This document shows positions 1 through 5,188 of a stretch of 5,241 nucleotides of DNA, one piece after another. A model generated the notes under the pieces. It was not told the origin of the DNA. It did no database searches and worked only from the letters and a program-made list of their open reading frames with translations. The number at the start of each line of letters is the position of its first letter. Position 1 is the stretch's first letter. The DNA comes from Thermococcales archaeon 44_46 (GTDB lineage Archaea > Methanobacteriota_B > Thermococci > Thermococcales > Thermococcaceae): contig LGET01000118.1 of NCBI GenBank assembly GCA_001507935.1, positions 1-5,241 of the forward strand, read 5' to 3'. A program made the position numbers and the translations under genes.

Positions 1-2
1 GG

Positions 3-83
3 GGGTTAGCTGTCAGGATTTTAGGGGCGATTCTGGCCGTGAATCTGGACAGATTATACAACTTCACAGGTGGTGGGAACTAG
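3..83 (+). CDS. C-terminal end of a membrane protein frame (partial; possibly the N-terminal half of a split DUF835 gene)
   Basis: The frame is open from the left edge to a TAG at 81-83 and encodes 26 residues. It reads as a hydrophobic helix (about LAVRILGAILAVNL) followed by a polar, glycine-rich end (DRLYNFTGGGN). The gene starts outside the window, so the family cannot be identified. The tail looks like a membrane helix plus a short loop, and the next frame over (83-124) immediately encodes another hydrophobic helix leading into the DUF835 domain. It is therefore either the end of a separate integral membrane protein or the upstream part of a membrane-anchored DUF835 protein broken by a frameshift near 78-85. 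The sequence alone cannot decide between these. Confidence 0.45.
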   Translation, partial: GLAVRILGAILAVNLDRLYNFTGGGN

Positions 84-109
84 GGTTTAGTATTCTGTCT
101 GCATACTTC

Positions 110-586
110 ATGATAAAATTCGTCTTTACTGAAGAGTTCATAAGAATTGAAAAACCCCCAGTGGATATGGACCTTAAACCCGGAGTTATGATAATCAAGC
201 CCGAAGAGTACAATACAATAAAAGAAAAGCTCGAAAAAATGCCGGTATTGGCATTTGTTAGAAACCTGCATGTACCTGAGAGCTGGAATGCTTTCTTCAT
301 AACGACCACCGGAGAGAGAAATTCCATATTCCCCACTGATCTGGCAAAAATTGTTGATACGTCGGTTAGATATCTAAACGAGGCAAAGGAAAAGGGATTT
401 GAGGGGATAATTGTTATAGAGTGTCCAGAATATTTGAAAACATACAACGGCTTTGAAGCACTCGTAAAATTCCTTGCTTCTCTAAAGGATTTCACGCTTT
501 TATACAACGGGGTTCTAATTCTGGTAATTGAGGAGGAAGCTTGGGAAAAAAGAGAGCTTAAAATCCTAAAAAGAGTTCTCACCTGA
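110..586 (+). CDS. DUF835 domain protein
   Basis: This 158-residue protein carries one DUF835 domain (about residues 22-158). It is recognised by the LKPGVMII opening, the central FPTDLAKIVD segment, and the family-like core around ECPEYLKTYNGFEALVKFL (residues 104-122) followed by SLKD and a VLILVIEEE strand. DUF835 has no established biochemical function. It is common in Thermococcales and Archaeoglobales, often behind an N-terminal membrane region, and signalling or scaffolding roles are only guesses. The ATG at 110 has no GGTGA-type ribosome binding site before it. The same frame is open back to the window edge without ATG, GTG or TTG and encodes hydrophobic residues (LGFSILSAYF) directly before the ATG. 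This suggests that the helix LGFSILSAYFMIKFVF is cut by the assigned start and that the gene is a 3' fragment of a longer one. The domain call is fairly safe; the start is not. Confidence 0.75.
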   Translation: MIKFVFTEEFIRIEKPPVDMDLKPGVMIIKPEEYNTIKEKLEKMPVLAFVRNLHVPESWNAFFITTTGERNSIFPTDLAKIVDTSVRYLNEAKEKGFEGIIVIECPEYLKTYNGFEALVKFLASLKDFTLLYNGVLILVIEEEAWEKRELKILKRVLT

Positions 587-588
587 TT

Positions 589-603
589 CCAAAGATTTAT
601 AAC
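589..603 (+). promoter_or_regulatory. Promoter of the DUF116 gene (BRE/TATA)
   Basis: The short gap after the DUF835 stop contains a purine-rich BRE-like stretch (CCAAAGA, 589-595) followed by TTTATAAC (596-603). The usual archaeal distance of about 25 bases puts the transcript start near 622-626, just at the GAGGTGA ribosome binding site. The gene therefore appears to have its own promoter and a very short leader, and this geometry also argues that translation starts near 635 and not at 707. Confidence 0.55.
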
Positions 604-623
604 TTTCCATTATTCAATCTCGA

Positions 624-637
624 GAGGTGAAAGGATA
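624..637 (+). promoter_or_regulatory. Ribosome binding site pointing at an ATA start codon
   Basis: GAGGTGA lies at 624-630. After GGTGAA (626-631) and a 3-base spacer comes ATA at 635-637, in frame with the DUF116 protein. The polyferredoxin and OsmC genes in this window show the same geometry (GGTGAT, 3 bases, ATG). No ATG, GTG or TTG occurs in this frame between the previous stop (584-586) and 707, and the ATG at 707 has no ribosome binding site. Confidence 0.5.
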
Positions 638-1249
638 GGGATTGATAACATAATCGCAAAGCTGGCATCAGTTGGAGCTGATCTCAGTACTAGAAACGCA
701 ATAAGAATGGCACTCTCTCTGATAAGCGAGGATGAAGAGCTTACAGACCAAATATACGTAGAAATAAAGAACAAAGCGTACAAAGAAGACTTTGCAAAGG
801 TGCCCGTTGAAAAGAGGGCTGTTTTTATCCCCCAGTGTTTAAGGAACGTGAAAGAATGTCCCGCAGAGTTTGGCGAATATGGGTGGAAATGCACAAAGTG
901 TGGAAAGTGTTCAATTGGCGATATAATTGAATATGGAGAAAAGCTCGGTTACAAACAGTTCTACATAGTCCCAGGTGGGAGTTTGGTAAAGAAAATACTA
1001 AAGGAAAAAGTCCCTAAAGGGGAAATAAAAGCTGCATTGGGAATAGCATGCTGGCCTGAGCTTGCAGAAGCTAGTGAGAAGCTTTCCATACTAAAAATTC
1101 CACTCCAAGCAGTGCCCCTACTAAGGGCAGGATGTATAAATACCTTAGTTGACCTTGAAAGGGTCAGGATGGTCTTGGAAGTTGGCCTTACACAAGAAAG
1201 CAAAAACCCAGCATTTTCCACAGACGTGAATCCCCAACCGACTCTCTAA
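635..1249 (+). CDS. DUF116 family cysteine-rich protein
   Basis: From the apparent ATA start the protein has 204 residues; from the first conventional start (ATG, 707) it has 180. It matches the DUF116 family of archaea and anaerobic bacteria by IPQCLRN, CPAEFGEYGWKC, the cluster-like CTKCGKC, VPGGSLVKKI, a GIACWPEL segment and PLLRAGC. Counted from 635, the cysteines are C68, C75, C86, C89, C92, C139 and C167. The CxxCxxC group and the other conserved cysteines suggest an iron-sulfur cluster, but the function is unknown. The 24 residues upstream of the ATG (GADLSTRNAIR and neighbours) read as ordinary protein continuous with the domain, which supports the longer form. There is no signal peptide or membrane helix, so it should be cytoplasmic. 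Its stop overlaps the stop of the convergent transporter by 4 bases. The family is fairly certain; the start is unresolved. Confidence 0.82.
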   Translation: MGIDNIIAKLASVGADLSTRNAIRMALSLISEDEELTDQIYVEIKNKAYKEDFAKVPVEKRAVFIPQCLRNVKECPAEFGEYGWKCTKCGKCSIGDIIEYGEKLGYKQFYIVPGGSLVKKILKEKVPKGEIKAALGIACWPELAEASEKLSILKIPLQAVPLLRAGCINTLVDLERVRMVLEVGLTQESKNPAFSTDVNPQPTL

Positions 1250-2079
1250 TGGCTTTCATTTCTTATTTCATTCCAGATCGCAGTCAAAATCAACAAAGCA
1301 CCTAGATAACCTCTCAAGCTTAGAACTTCCCCGATAGTCAAAAATGCCGATATATGCCCAAAAATTGGTTCAGCGGAGTATATAAGAGCCGCTTTATGGG
1401 CTTTCGTTTCTTTCTGATACTTCACCTGAAGAGTGAAAGCAATTACCGTTGCGAATACTCCCGTGTAGAGAATACCAAGCCACGGAGTTATACCTATTGG
1501 CAATACAAATCCCTCAAAAATCAAGGCATAAATTGTCGAAAACACAAAATTCCAAAATATCTGCCAAAAGGCAAGGCTGAGGTAATCTTTTTCCCCAAAT
1601 TTCTGGACAAGAACTATCTGGAATGCAAATGAGATTGCACAAAGAACCGTCAACAGATCGCCATAGTTAAAATTTAAACTCGCTCCCGAGATTAGATACA
1701 AACCAGCTATTGCAACACTTAAGGATAGAAAATCCCTTACTTTCAGCTTGTCACCCAGGAGAAAATAAGCTATAAATGGAGTAAAAACTACGTAAAGGGA
1801 AGTTATGAAGGCGGAGTTGGATGCGGATGTGTATTTTAAACCCACTATCTGAAAACCATGTCCAAAAAAGAGGGTTGTTCCCAAAATAAACCCTTCAAAG
1901 AAGGTTTCGCTCTTTATGGCTTTTTTTCTAAAGATTAGGAGCATAAGAAGAGAGGCCATTCCAAAACGGTAAGCCAAAAATAGGACTGGGGGAATATAGG
2001 CAAGGCTAACTTTCATTGCTGGAAACGTAAAGCCCCATATGACCGTGATCCCAAGAAGAATTAGCTCCGCTCTTTTCAT
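1246..2079 (-). CDS. EamA/DMT-superfamily membrane transporter
   Basis: This 277-residue protein is almost wholly hydrophobic, with about ten membrane helices in two homologous five-helix halves (roughly residues 5-132 and 144-270), as expected for the drug/metabolite transporter superfamily. Signature stretches are the opening ILLGITVIWGFTFPAMK, the first-half SASNSAFITSLYVVFTPF with YFLLGDKL, and the second-half AALIYSAEPIFGHISAFL followed by GEVLSLRGYLGALLIL. Length and ends match full-length family members. Substrates range over amino acids, nucleotides, sugars and drugs and cannot be predicted here. The ATG at 2077-2079 has no GGTGA site; a TATA box about 26 bases upstream implies a leaderless or nearly leaderless message. 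It is divergent from the tungsten-enzyme operon and convergent with the DUF116 gene, so it seems to be a single-gene unit. The link to its neighbours may be only positional. Confidence 0.9.
   Translation of the reverse strand: MKRAELILLGITVIWGFTFPAMKVSLAYIPPVLFLAYRFGMASLLMLLIFRKKAIKSETFFEGFILGTTLFFGHGFQIVGLKYTSASNSAFITSLYVVFTPFIAYFLLGDKLKVRDFLSLSVAIAGLYLISGASLNFNYGDLLTVLCAISFAFQIVLVQKFGEKDYLSLAFWQIFWNFVFSTIYALIFEGFVLPIGITPWLGILYTGVFATVIAFTLQVKYQKETKAHKAALIYSAEPIFGHISAFLTIGEVLSLRGYLGALLILTAIWNEIRNESH
1254..1272 (+). terminator. T-rich tract after the DUF116 stop
   Basis: Just past the DUF116 stop, the plus strand is pyrimidine-rich with several T runs (CTTTCATTTCTTATTTC). Archaeal terminators are typically T tracts without a required hairpin. 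Because the convergent gene leaves no intergenic space, this terminator would lie inside the 3' coding end of the transporter. T composition is the only evidence. Confidence 0.3.
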
Positions 2080-2100
2080 GTCTCAATCTAAACTCTCTTA

Positions 2101-2110
2101 CTTTTTAAGC
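2101..2110 (-). promoter_or_regulatory. Promoter (TATA box) of the EamA transporter
   Basis: On the minus strand this reads GCTTAAAAAG, preceded by an A-rich BRE-like GGAAAAC. Its centre is about 26 bases from the ATG, so transcription should begin at or very near the start codon. That fits the absence of a ribosome binding site. The box overlaps one copy of the direct repeat at 2104-2113. Confidence 0.5.
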
Positions 2111-2139
2111 GTTTTCCTTTAGATATCAGTTTAAGCGTT
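2104..2139. repeat. 10-base direct repeat in the divergent promoter region
   Basis: TTTAAGCGTT occurs at 2104-2113 and again at 2130-2139, 26 bases apart from start to start (about two and a half helical turns), with GATATC between. The first copy overlaps the transporter TATA box; the second lies about 17 bases upstream of the polyferredoxin TATA box. It may be a paired operator able to affect both directions, or an old duplicate of a TATA-containing segment. No regulator can be named. Confidence 0.4.
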
Positions 2140-2147
2140 CTAATTTT

Positions 2148-2165
2148 CGTAACCCTTATATAAAA
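2148..2165 (+). promoter_or_regulatory. Promoter of the polyferredoxin-tungsten enzyme operon
   Basis: A strong TATA box, TTATATAAAA (2156-2165), follows CGTAACCC (2148-2155) in the BRE position. The expected start of transcription is about 2182-2186, giving a leader of roughly ten bases that begins at the GGTGAT ribosome binding site (2184-2189), 3 bases before the ATG at 2193. Confidence 0.65.
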
Positions 2166-2173
2166 TGAAAGCA

Positions 2174-2190
2174 TATCATTTTTGGTGATA
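2174..2190 (+). promoter_or_regulatory. Candidate Thermococcales glycolytic motif (Tgr/TrmBL1 site)
   Basis: The sequence TATCATTTTTGGTGATA matches the consensus TATCAC-N5-GTGATA with correct spacing and 11 of 12 fixed bases (T for C at position 6). In Thermococcales this motif binds the sugar-responsive TrmB-family regulator Tgr/TrmBL1. Sites downstream of the TATA box repress when sugar is scarce, while sites upstream activate. This copy is downstream and covers the presumed transcription start. The right half overlaps the ribosome binding site GGTGAT, so part of the match may arise for that reason. Confidence 0.45.
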
Positions 2191-2192
2191 CT

Positions 2193-2744
2193 ATGGGCGA
2201 GGAGGAAGCTTATGAAGTCCAAAAGGAGAGCGTTGAGCGAATATGGATTCTGATAACCCCCGATAAGTGCAGTGGTTGCAGGCTATGTGAAGTTGTCTGT
2301 TCCCTTGAGCACGAAGGAATCATATGGCCAGAGGCATCAAGAATCAGGGTCTTTGAGCTTTTGCCCGGAGTTAACGTTCCACATACATGTGTTCAATGCC
2401 CAGACTATCCATGTGTAAATGCCTGCCCTACAAAAGCCCTTAGTGTTGATGAAAAAACCGGGGCAGTGCTTGTTGATGAAGCGAAGTGCATAGAGTGTGG
2501 GGCTTGTATAACAGCTTGCCCCGGAGATGTCCCGAGAATTCCAGTTGGTAAGGGAAGTGTGGTCATATGTGACCTCTGCGGGGGAAATCCGAAGTGTGTT
2601 GAAGTTTGCCATGAGGCTGGGCACGATGCCCTAAAGATTGTCACAGGAAACTACAGACCGATCTTCAGGACATTTGCAAAAGATCCCGTGGAAAAGAGCT
2701 CTGAGATAGCGAAAAAGGTCTTTGGAGAAGAGTTTCTGAGGTGA
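2193..2744 (+). CDS. Polyferredoxin subunit of WOR5-type tungsten oxidoreductase (four [4Fe-4S] clusters)
   Basis: This 183-residue cytoplasmic iron-sulfur protein has sixteen cysteines in four groups: C26/C29/C32/C36 (CxxCxxCxxxC), C66/C69/C74/C78, C99/C102/C105/C109 (CIECGACITAC) and C126/C129/C135/C139. That is enough for four [4Fe-4S] clusters, in the DMSO-reductase chain B/HycB-like ferredoxin family. The ATG is well supported by GGTGAT 3 bases upstream. The gene is followed at once by the tungsten enzyme, whose ribosome binding site overlaps this stop, so the two are co-translated. In P. furiosus the equivalent pair (PF1479-PF1480) forms the WOR5 heterodimer, with this subunit as the electron wire between the catalytic subunit and ferredoxin. 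Two 4-cysteine groups deviate from the classic spacing (CxxCxxxxC and CxxCxxxxxC), as is normal in this subfamily. The role as partner subunit is inferred from sequence and context and is quite secure. Confidence 0.92.
   Translation: MGEEEAYEVQKESVERIWILITPDKCSGCRLCEVVCSLEHEGIIWPEASRIRVFELLPGVNVPHTCVQCPDYPCVNACPTKALSVDEKTGAVLVDEAKCIECGACITACPGDVPRIPVGKGSVVICDLCGGNPKCVEVCHEAGHDALKIVTGNYRPIFRTFAKDPVEKSSEIAKKVFGEEFLR
2738..2744 (+). promoter_or_regulatory. Ribosome binding site that fixes the tungsten enzyme start at 2750
   Basis: GAGGTGA spans the last bases and stop of the polyferredoxin gene, with 5 bases before ATG (2750-2752). An in-frame GTG at 2741 lies within this site and so has no ribosome binding site of its own. 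Use of the ATG removes three residues (MSK). Stop and ribosome binding site share bases, which implies translational coupling and balanced synthesis of the two subunits. Confidence 0.75.
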
Positions 2745-2749
2745 GTAAA

Positions 2750-4624
2750 ATGTATGCATACACTGGGAAGCTCCTTGATGTTGACTTAACAAAGGAAGAG
2801 ATTAAAGAAGTTGAGCTTGAGGAAGAAACTTTAAGGAAGTTCTACGGGGGTAGAGGGCTTGGAACTTACCTCCTCTGGAAAGAGCTTGGAGAGAAGTGGG
2901 AAAACGTTGACCCCCTTGGCGAGGAAAACCTTCTTCTAATACTCACTGGACCTCTGACTGGCTATTATCCCGGCATGAAGACTTCGGTTGTTTCAAAGTC
3001 TCCGGAGAGCAATGGTATTGTAGGGAGCGTTTTAAGCAGTGAAGTTGGACTGGAGCTTAAGGCATCGGGATACGATGGGATTATAATCAGAGGAAAGGCA
3101 AAAACGCCCGTTTATCTCTTCGTTTACAACGATACTGTGGAAATAAGAGATGCATCCAAATACTGGGGCATGGGAGGAATTGAGCTTTATAAAACCCTCT
3201 TAAAGGAAGTGCACGAAGAGATAAGAAAAAAGGAAATGCTGAAAGGGATCCCCAAAGAGCCTGCAATGATGTACATAGGCAAAGGAGGAGAGAATAAAGT
3301 TCGCTTTGCTGCAATAATGACAAAGCTCATGCATGCCGCAGGTTACGGGGGCTATGGAGCTGTTATGGGGAGCAAGAACCTCAAAGCGATAGTTGTAAAG
3401 GGAAGCAAATCCCTTCCAGAAGTTTACGACAAAGAAAAAATGAAATCCCTCCTCAGAGAGTTCTGGAAGGAGCTCTTCTCAATGACCACATTTAGGGAAT
3501 GGGGCACCGGAGCTGGAGGCTATAGTGTGGGACATGACCGCTCAAGCGAGCCGATAAGAAACTGGCAGGAGGAATATCATGACAACGAGGAGATAAGTGT
3601 CGTTAACTTCGAAAATAGGGCATGGATAAAGAAGTATTGGGCAGATTACGGATGTCCGGTGAACTGTATGAAAATCTCATATCTCCGTTATGGCGAATAC
3701 AAGGGCTCAATAACCGATACACCCGACTATGAGCTCCAAGCGTATATGGGAACCAACCTTGGAATATTTGAGCCCGAGAAGATCGTTTACCTCTCATACC
3801 TAGCCGATGAGCTTGGCTTAGATGGAATAAACGCCGGAAACACTTTAGGATTTGCAGCGGAGCTTTACCAGAGAGGGATCCTCACAAAGGAAGACATAGG
3901 ATTTGAGCTCAAATGGGGCGATGAAAAGGCATTTGCAAAGCTTTTACACCTAATAGCCGAGAAAGAGGGCATTGGAAAGATACTAGCCGAAGGCACTTAC
4001 AGAGCAGCACTAAAAATCTCCGAGATGACGAGAGTGGATGCAACAAAATATGCAGTTCACGTGAAAGGAATTGGAGTAGGAGCCCATGGAATAAGGAGCG
4101 AGCTAGACTACACAAAAGACATAAGCTACGCAGTCTCAGTCCAGGGAGGGGATCACACTTCAACCGCTGGCCTTCCAGCAAGGAGCTATGAGGGAGAAAT
4201 GGTAAGCGCATTCTACGACTCAGCAGTTGTATGCAATTTTGTCACAAGGCCGGGATTTGAGAGAATTCTAGAATTTGGAAATGCTTTGACAGGGTTTGAC
4301 ATAACCCCAGAGCAGTGGTTTAACGAAGTCGGCTTGAGGATAATCCACCTCCAGAGAATACTTTTACTCCTTGGCGGGCCGGATGTATACTGGGATCCAA
4401 GAAAAAACGATGACAATCCACCAAGATTCTACGAACCACTACCAAGTGGGCCCGTTAGAGGAAAAGCGCCCAGCAGAGAGGAGATAAAATCAAAGATCAG
4501 ACAGTACTACGAGGAGATTGGCTACGACGAAAATGGAATCCCAAAAGAAGAAATTCTTGAAGAGCTCGGCTTAAGCGATGCAAAGAGGGAAGTTAGGAGA
4601 ATCAAAAAGCGCTTAAACCTTTAA
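2750..4624 (+). CDS. wor5: Tungsten-containing oxidoreductase, AOR family, WOR5 type (aldehyde / aliphatic sulfonate:ferredoxin oxidoreductase)
   Basis: This 624-residue catalytic subunit carries a tungsten bis-pterin cofactor and one FeS cluster. The AOR N-terminal domain (about 1-217) shows FYGGRGLGTYLLW, LILTGPLTG, KASGYDGIIIRGKA and the closing GGYGAVMGSKNLKAIVVKG. The C-terminal domains hold the pterin-binding type motifs DELGLD (353-358) and DSAVVC (490-495, degenerate against the usual DxxGLC), TPDYE with E328, and GGDH (H469). Cluster ligands read D299-x2-C302-x3-C306 and C495, with Asp where most relatives have Cys; no other cysteine exists in the protein. The adjacent four-cluster ferredoxin gene marks it as WOR5-like (P. 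furiosus PF1480), which was described first as a broad aldehyde oxidoreductase and later, from structure and assays, as an aliphatic sulfonate:ferredoxin oxidoreductase induced by cold. The assignment to AOR/WOR is near certain; WOR5 identity is strong; the substrate is by analogy only. Confidence 0.93.
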   Translation: MYAYTGKLLDVDLTKEEIKEVELEEETLRKFYGGRGLGTYLLWKELGEKWENVDPLGEENLLLILTGPLTGYYPGMKTSVVSKSPESNGIVGSVLSSEVGLELKASGYDGIIIRGKAKTPVYLFVYNDTVEIRDASKYWGMGGIELYKTLLKEVHEEIRKKEMLKGIPKEPAMMYIGKGGENKVRFAAIMTKLMHAAGYGGYGAVMGSKNLKAIVVKGSKSLPEVYDKEKMKSLLREFWKELFSMTTFREWGTGAGGYSVGHDRSSEPIRNWQEEYHDNEEISVVNFENRAWIKKYWADYGCPVNCMKISYLRYGEYKGSITDTPDYELQAYMGTNLGIFEPEKIVYLSYLADELGLDGINAGNTLGFAAELYQRGILTKEDIGFELKWGDEKAFAKLLHLIAEKEGIGKILAEGTYRAALKISEMTRVDATKYAVHVKGIGVGAHGIRSELDYTKDISYAVSVQGGDHTSTAGLPARSYEGEMVSAFYDSAVVCNFVTRPGFERILEFGNALTGFDITPEQWFNEVGLRIIHLQRILLLLGGPDVYWDPRKNDDNPPRFYEPLPSGPVRGKAPSREEIKSKIRQYYEEIGYDENGIPKEEILEELGLSDAKREVRRIKKRLNL

Positions 4625-4650
4625 CCTTTTCTTTTAAACTTTTGGTTTTG
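4625..4650 (+). terminator. T-rich terminator of the tungsten enzyme operon
   Basis: Immediately after the stop come four closely spaced T runs (CCTTTTCTTTTAAACTTTTG and on to GGTTTTG). This is the usual form of archaeal intrinsic terminator. It separates the operon from the OsmC gene, which has its own promoter. Confidence 0.55.
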
Positions 4651-4655
4651 ATGAA

Positions 4656-4691
4656 CTTTTTAAGGCTTTATTGTCAAAAATATATGGTGAT
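4656..4691 (+). promoter_or_regulatory. Promoter and ribosome binding site of the OsmC-family gene
   Basis: CTTTTTAAG (4656-4664) is a typical Thermococcales TATA element. About 25 bases on is GGTGAT (4686-4691), then 3 bases, then ATG at 4695. This makes ATG 4695 the start in preference to the in-frame TTG at 4671, which lies upstream of the expected transcription start. Confidence 0.55.
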
Positions 4692-4694
4692 TGT

Positions 4695-5126
4695 ATGGTT
4701 GAATACAAAGATATGACAATAAAGGTTGTTGGAGAGAGGCTTTCTCCAACAAAAATGAAAGTTAAAGCAGGAAACTATGAAATTGTGCTTGACAAACTCG
4801 GTGGGGAAGCCCCGAGTCCAATAGACTACGTTCTCGCAGCCCTTGCAGGATGTTTCAATATTGTCGCAACTCTTGTAGCCAAGGATATGGGAATAAACAT
4901 TGAAGACCTGAAAGTTGAGGTTGAAGGTGTCTTCAACCCCGGAAAGCTCTATGGACAGGGTAACGAGAGAGCAGGATATAAAGAGATCAAAGTCAAAGTT
5001 AAAGTAAAGACAGACGCTGATGAAGAAACCCTCAAGAAGTGGCTTGAGCAAGTTGAGGAACGCTGTCCAGTTAGCGATAATCTAGCCAACCCCACTCCAA
5101 CAAAGGTTGAATTTGAGAAGTGCTGA
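4695..5126 (+). CDS. OsmC/Ohr-family protein (putative thiol-dependent peroxidase)
   Basis: This 143-residue protein has the OsmC fold signature. An N-terminal beta region with VVGERLSPTKMKV is followed by GGEAPSPIDYVLAALAGCFN carrying C53, a MGINIEDLKVEVEG strand, and the C-terminal helix EERCPVSDNL with C124. C53 and C124 match the two catalytic cysteines of OsmC and Ohr enzymes, which reduce organic hydroperoxides; E38 may be part of the active site. An extra cysteine is the last residue, C143. Length is normal and there is no signal peptide, so it should be a cytoplasmic homodimer with swapped elements as in the family. Not all OsmC-like proteins are proven peroxidases, so the activity is inferred. 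It sits 70 bases after the tungsten enzyme, separated by a T-rich terminator and its own promoter, so it is probably an independent unit. A shared theme of handling lipid peroxides and the aldehydes they yield is speculation. Confidence 0.9.
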   Translation: MVEYKDMTIKVVGERLSPTKMKVKAGNYEIVLDKLGGEAPSPIDYVLAALAGCFNIVATLVAKDMGINIEDLKVEVEGVFNPGKLYGQGNERAGYKEIKVKVKVKTDADEETLKKWLEQVEERCPVSDNLANPTPTKVEFEKC

Positions 5127-5150
5127 AAGTTTTTAAGCTTTTGTCTTTAT
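5127..5150 (+). terminator. T-rich terminator after the OsmC gene
   Basis: The bases directly after the stop are T-rich in three runs (AAGTTTTTAAGCTTTTG then TCTTTAT), typical of archaeal termination. The part GTTTTTAAG also resembles the TATA element of the OsmC gene, so it could instead be a promoter pointing right. No start codon with a ribosome binding site follows within the window, which favours the terminator. Confidence 0.5.
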
Positions 5151-5152
5151 CC

Positions 5153-5188
5153 GGGCGTGTTTAGTTTCACCCCCTGTTATTTAAACAG
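5153..5188. other. Two adjacent small inverted repeats in the right-hand intergenic region
   Basis: The first pairs GGG-C-GTG (5153-5159, one bulged C) with CACCCC (5168-5173) around an 8-base loop. The second is CTGTT (5174-5178) with AACAG (5184-5188) around ATTTA. They abut with no gap. They could be operator-like sites, a small RNA structure, or chance; stems of five or six pairs are short for a hyperthermophile. Confidence 0.25.

Noticed and set aside
1354..1632. 92-codon open frame on the plus strand inside the transporter gene.
   Set aside because: It is antisense to a convincing ten-helix EamA gene, has no ribosome binding site and no recognisable domain.
2137..2153. Possible SurR-type site (GTTnnnAAC) in the divergent region.
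   Set aside because: GTTCTAATT is only a partial match, and no second properly spaced half was found.
2741..2749. GTG start for the tungsten enzyme three codons upstream of the ATG.
   Set aside because: It lies inside the GAGGTGA ribosome binding site that is correctly spaced for the ATG at 2750 and has no site of its own.
4647..4656. TGATGA resembling a C box of a C/D guide RNA between the tungsten enzyme and OsmC genes.
   Set aside because: The base before it is T and not a purine, and no D box follows at a suitable distance outside the coding sequence.
4671..4694. TTG start for the OsmC-family gene adding eight residues.
   Set aside because: It lies upstream of the expected transcription start and of the GGTGAT site that serves ATG 4695.
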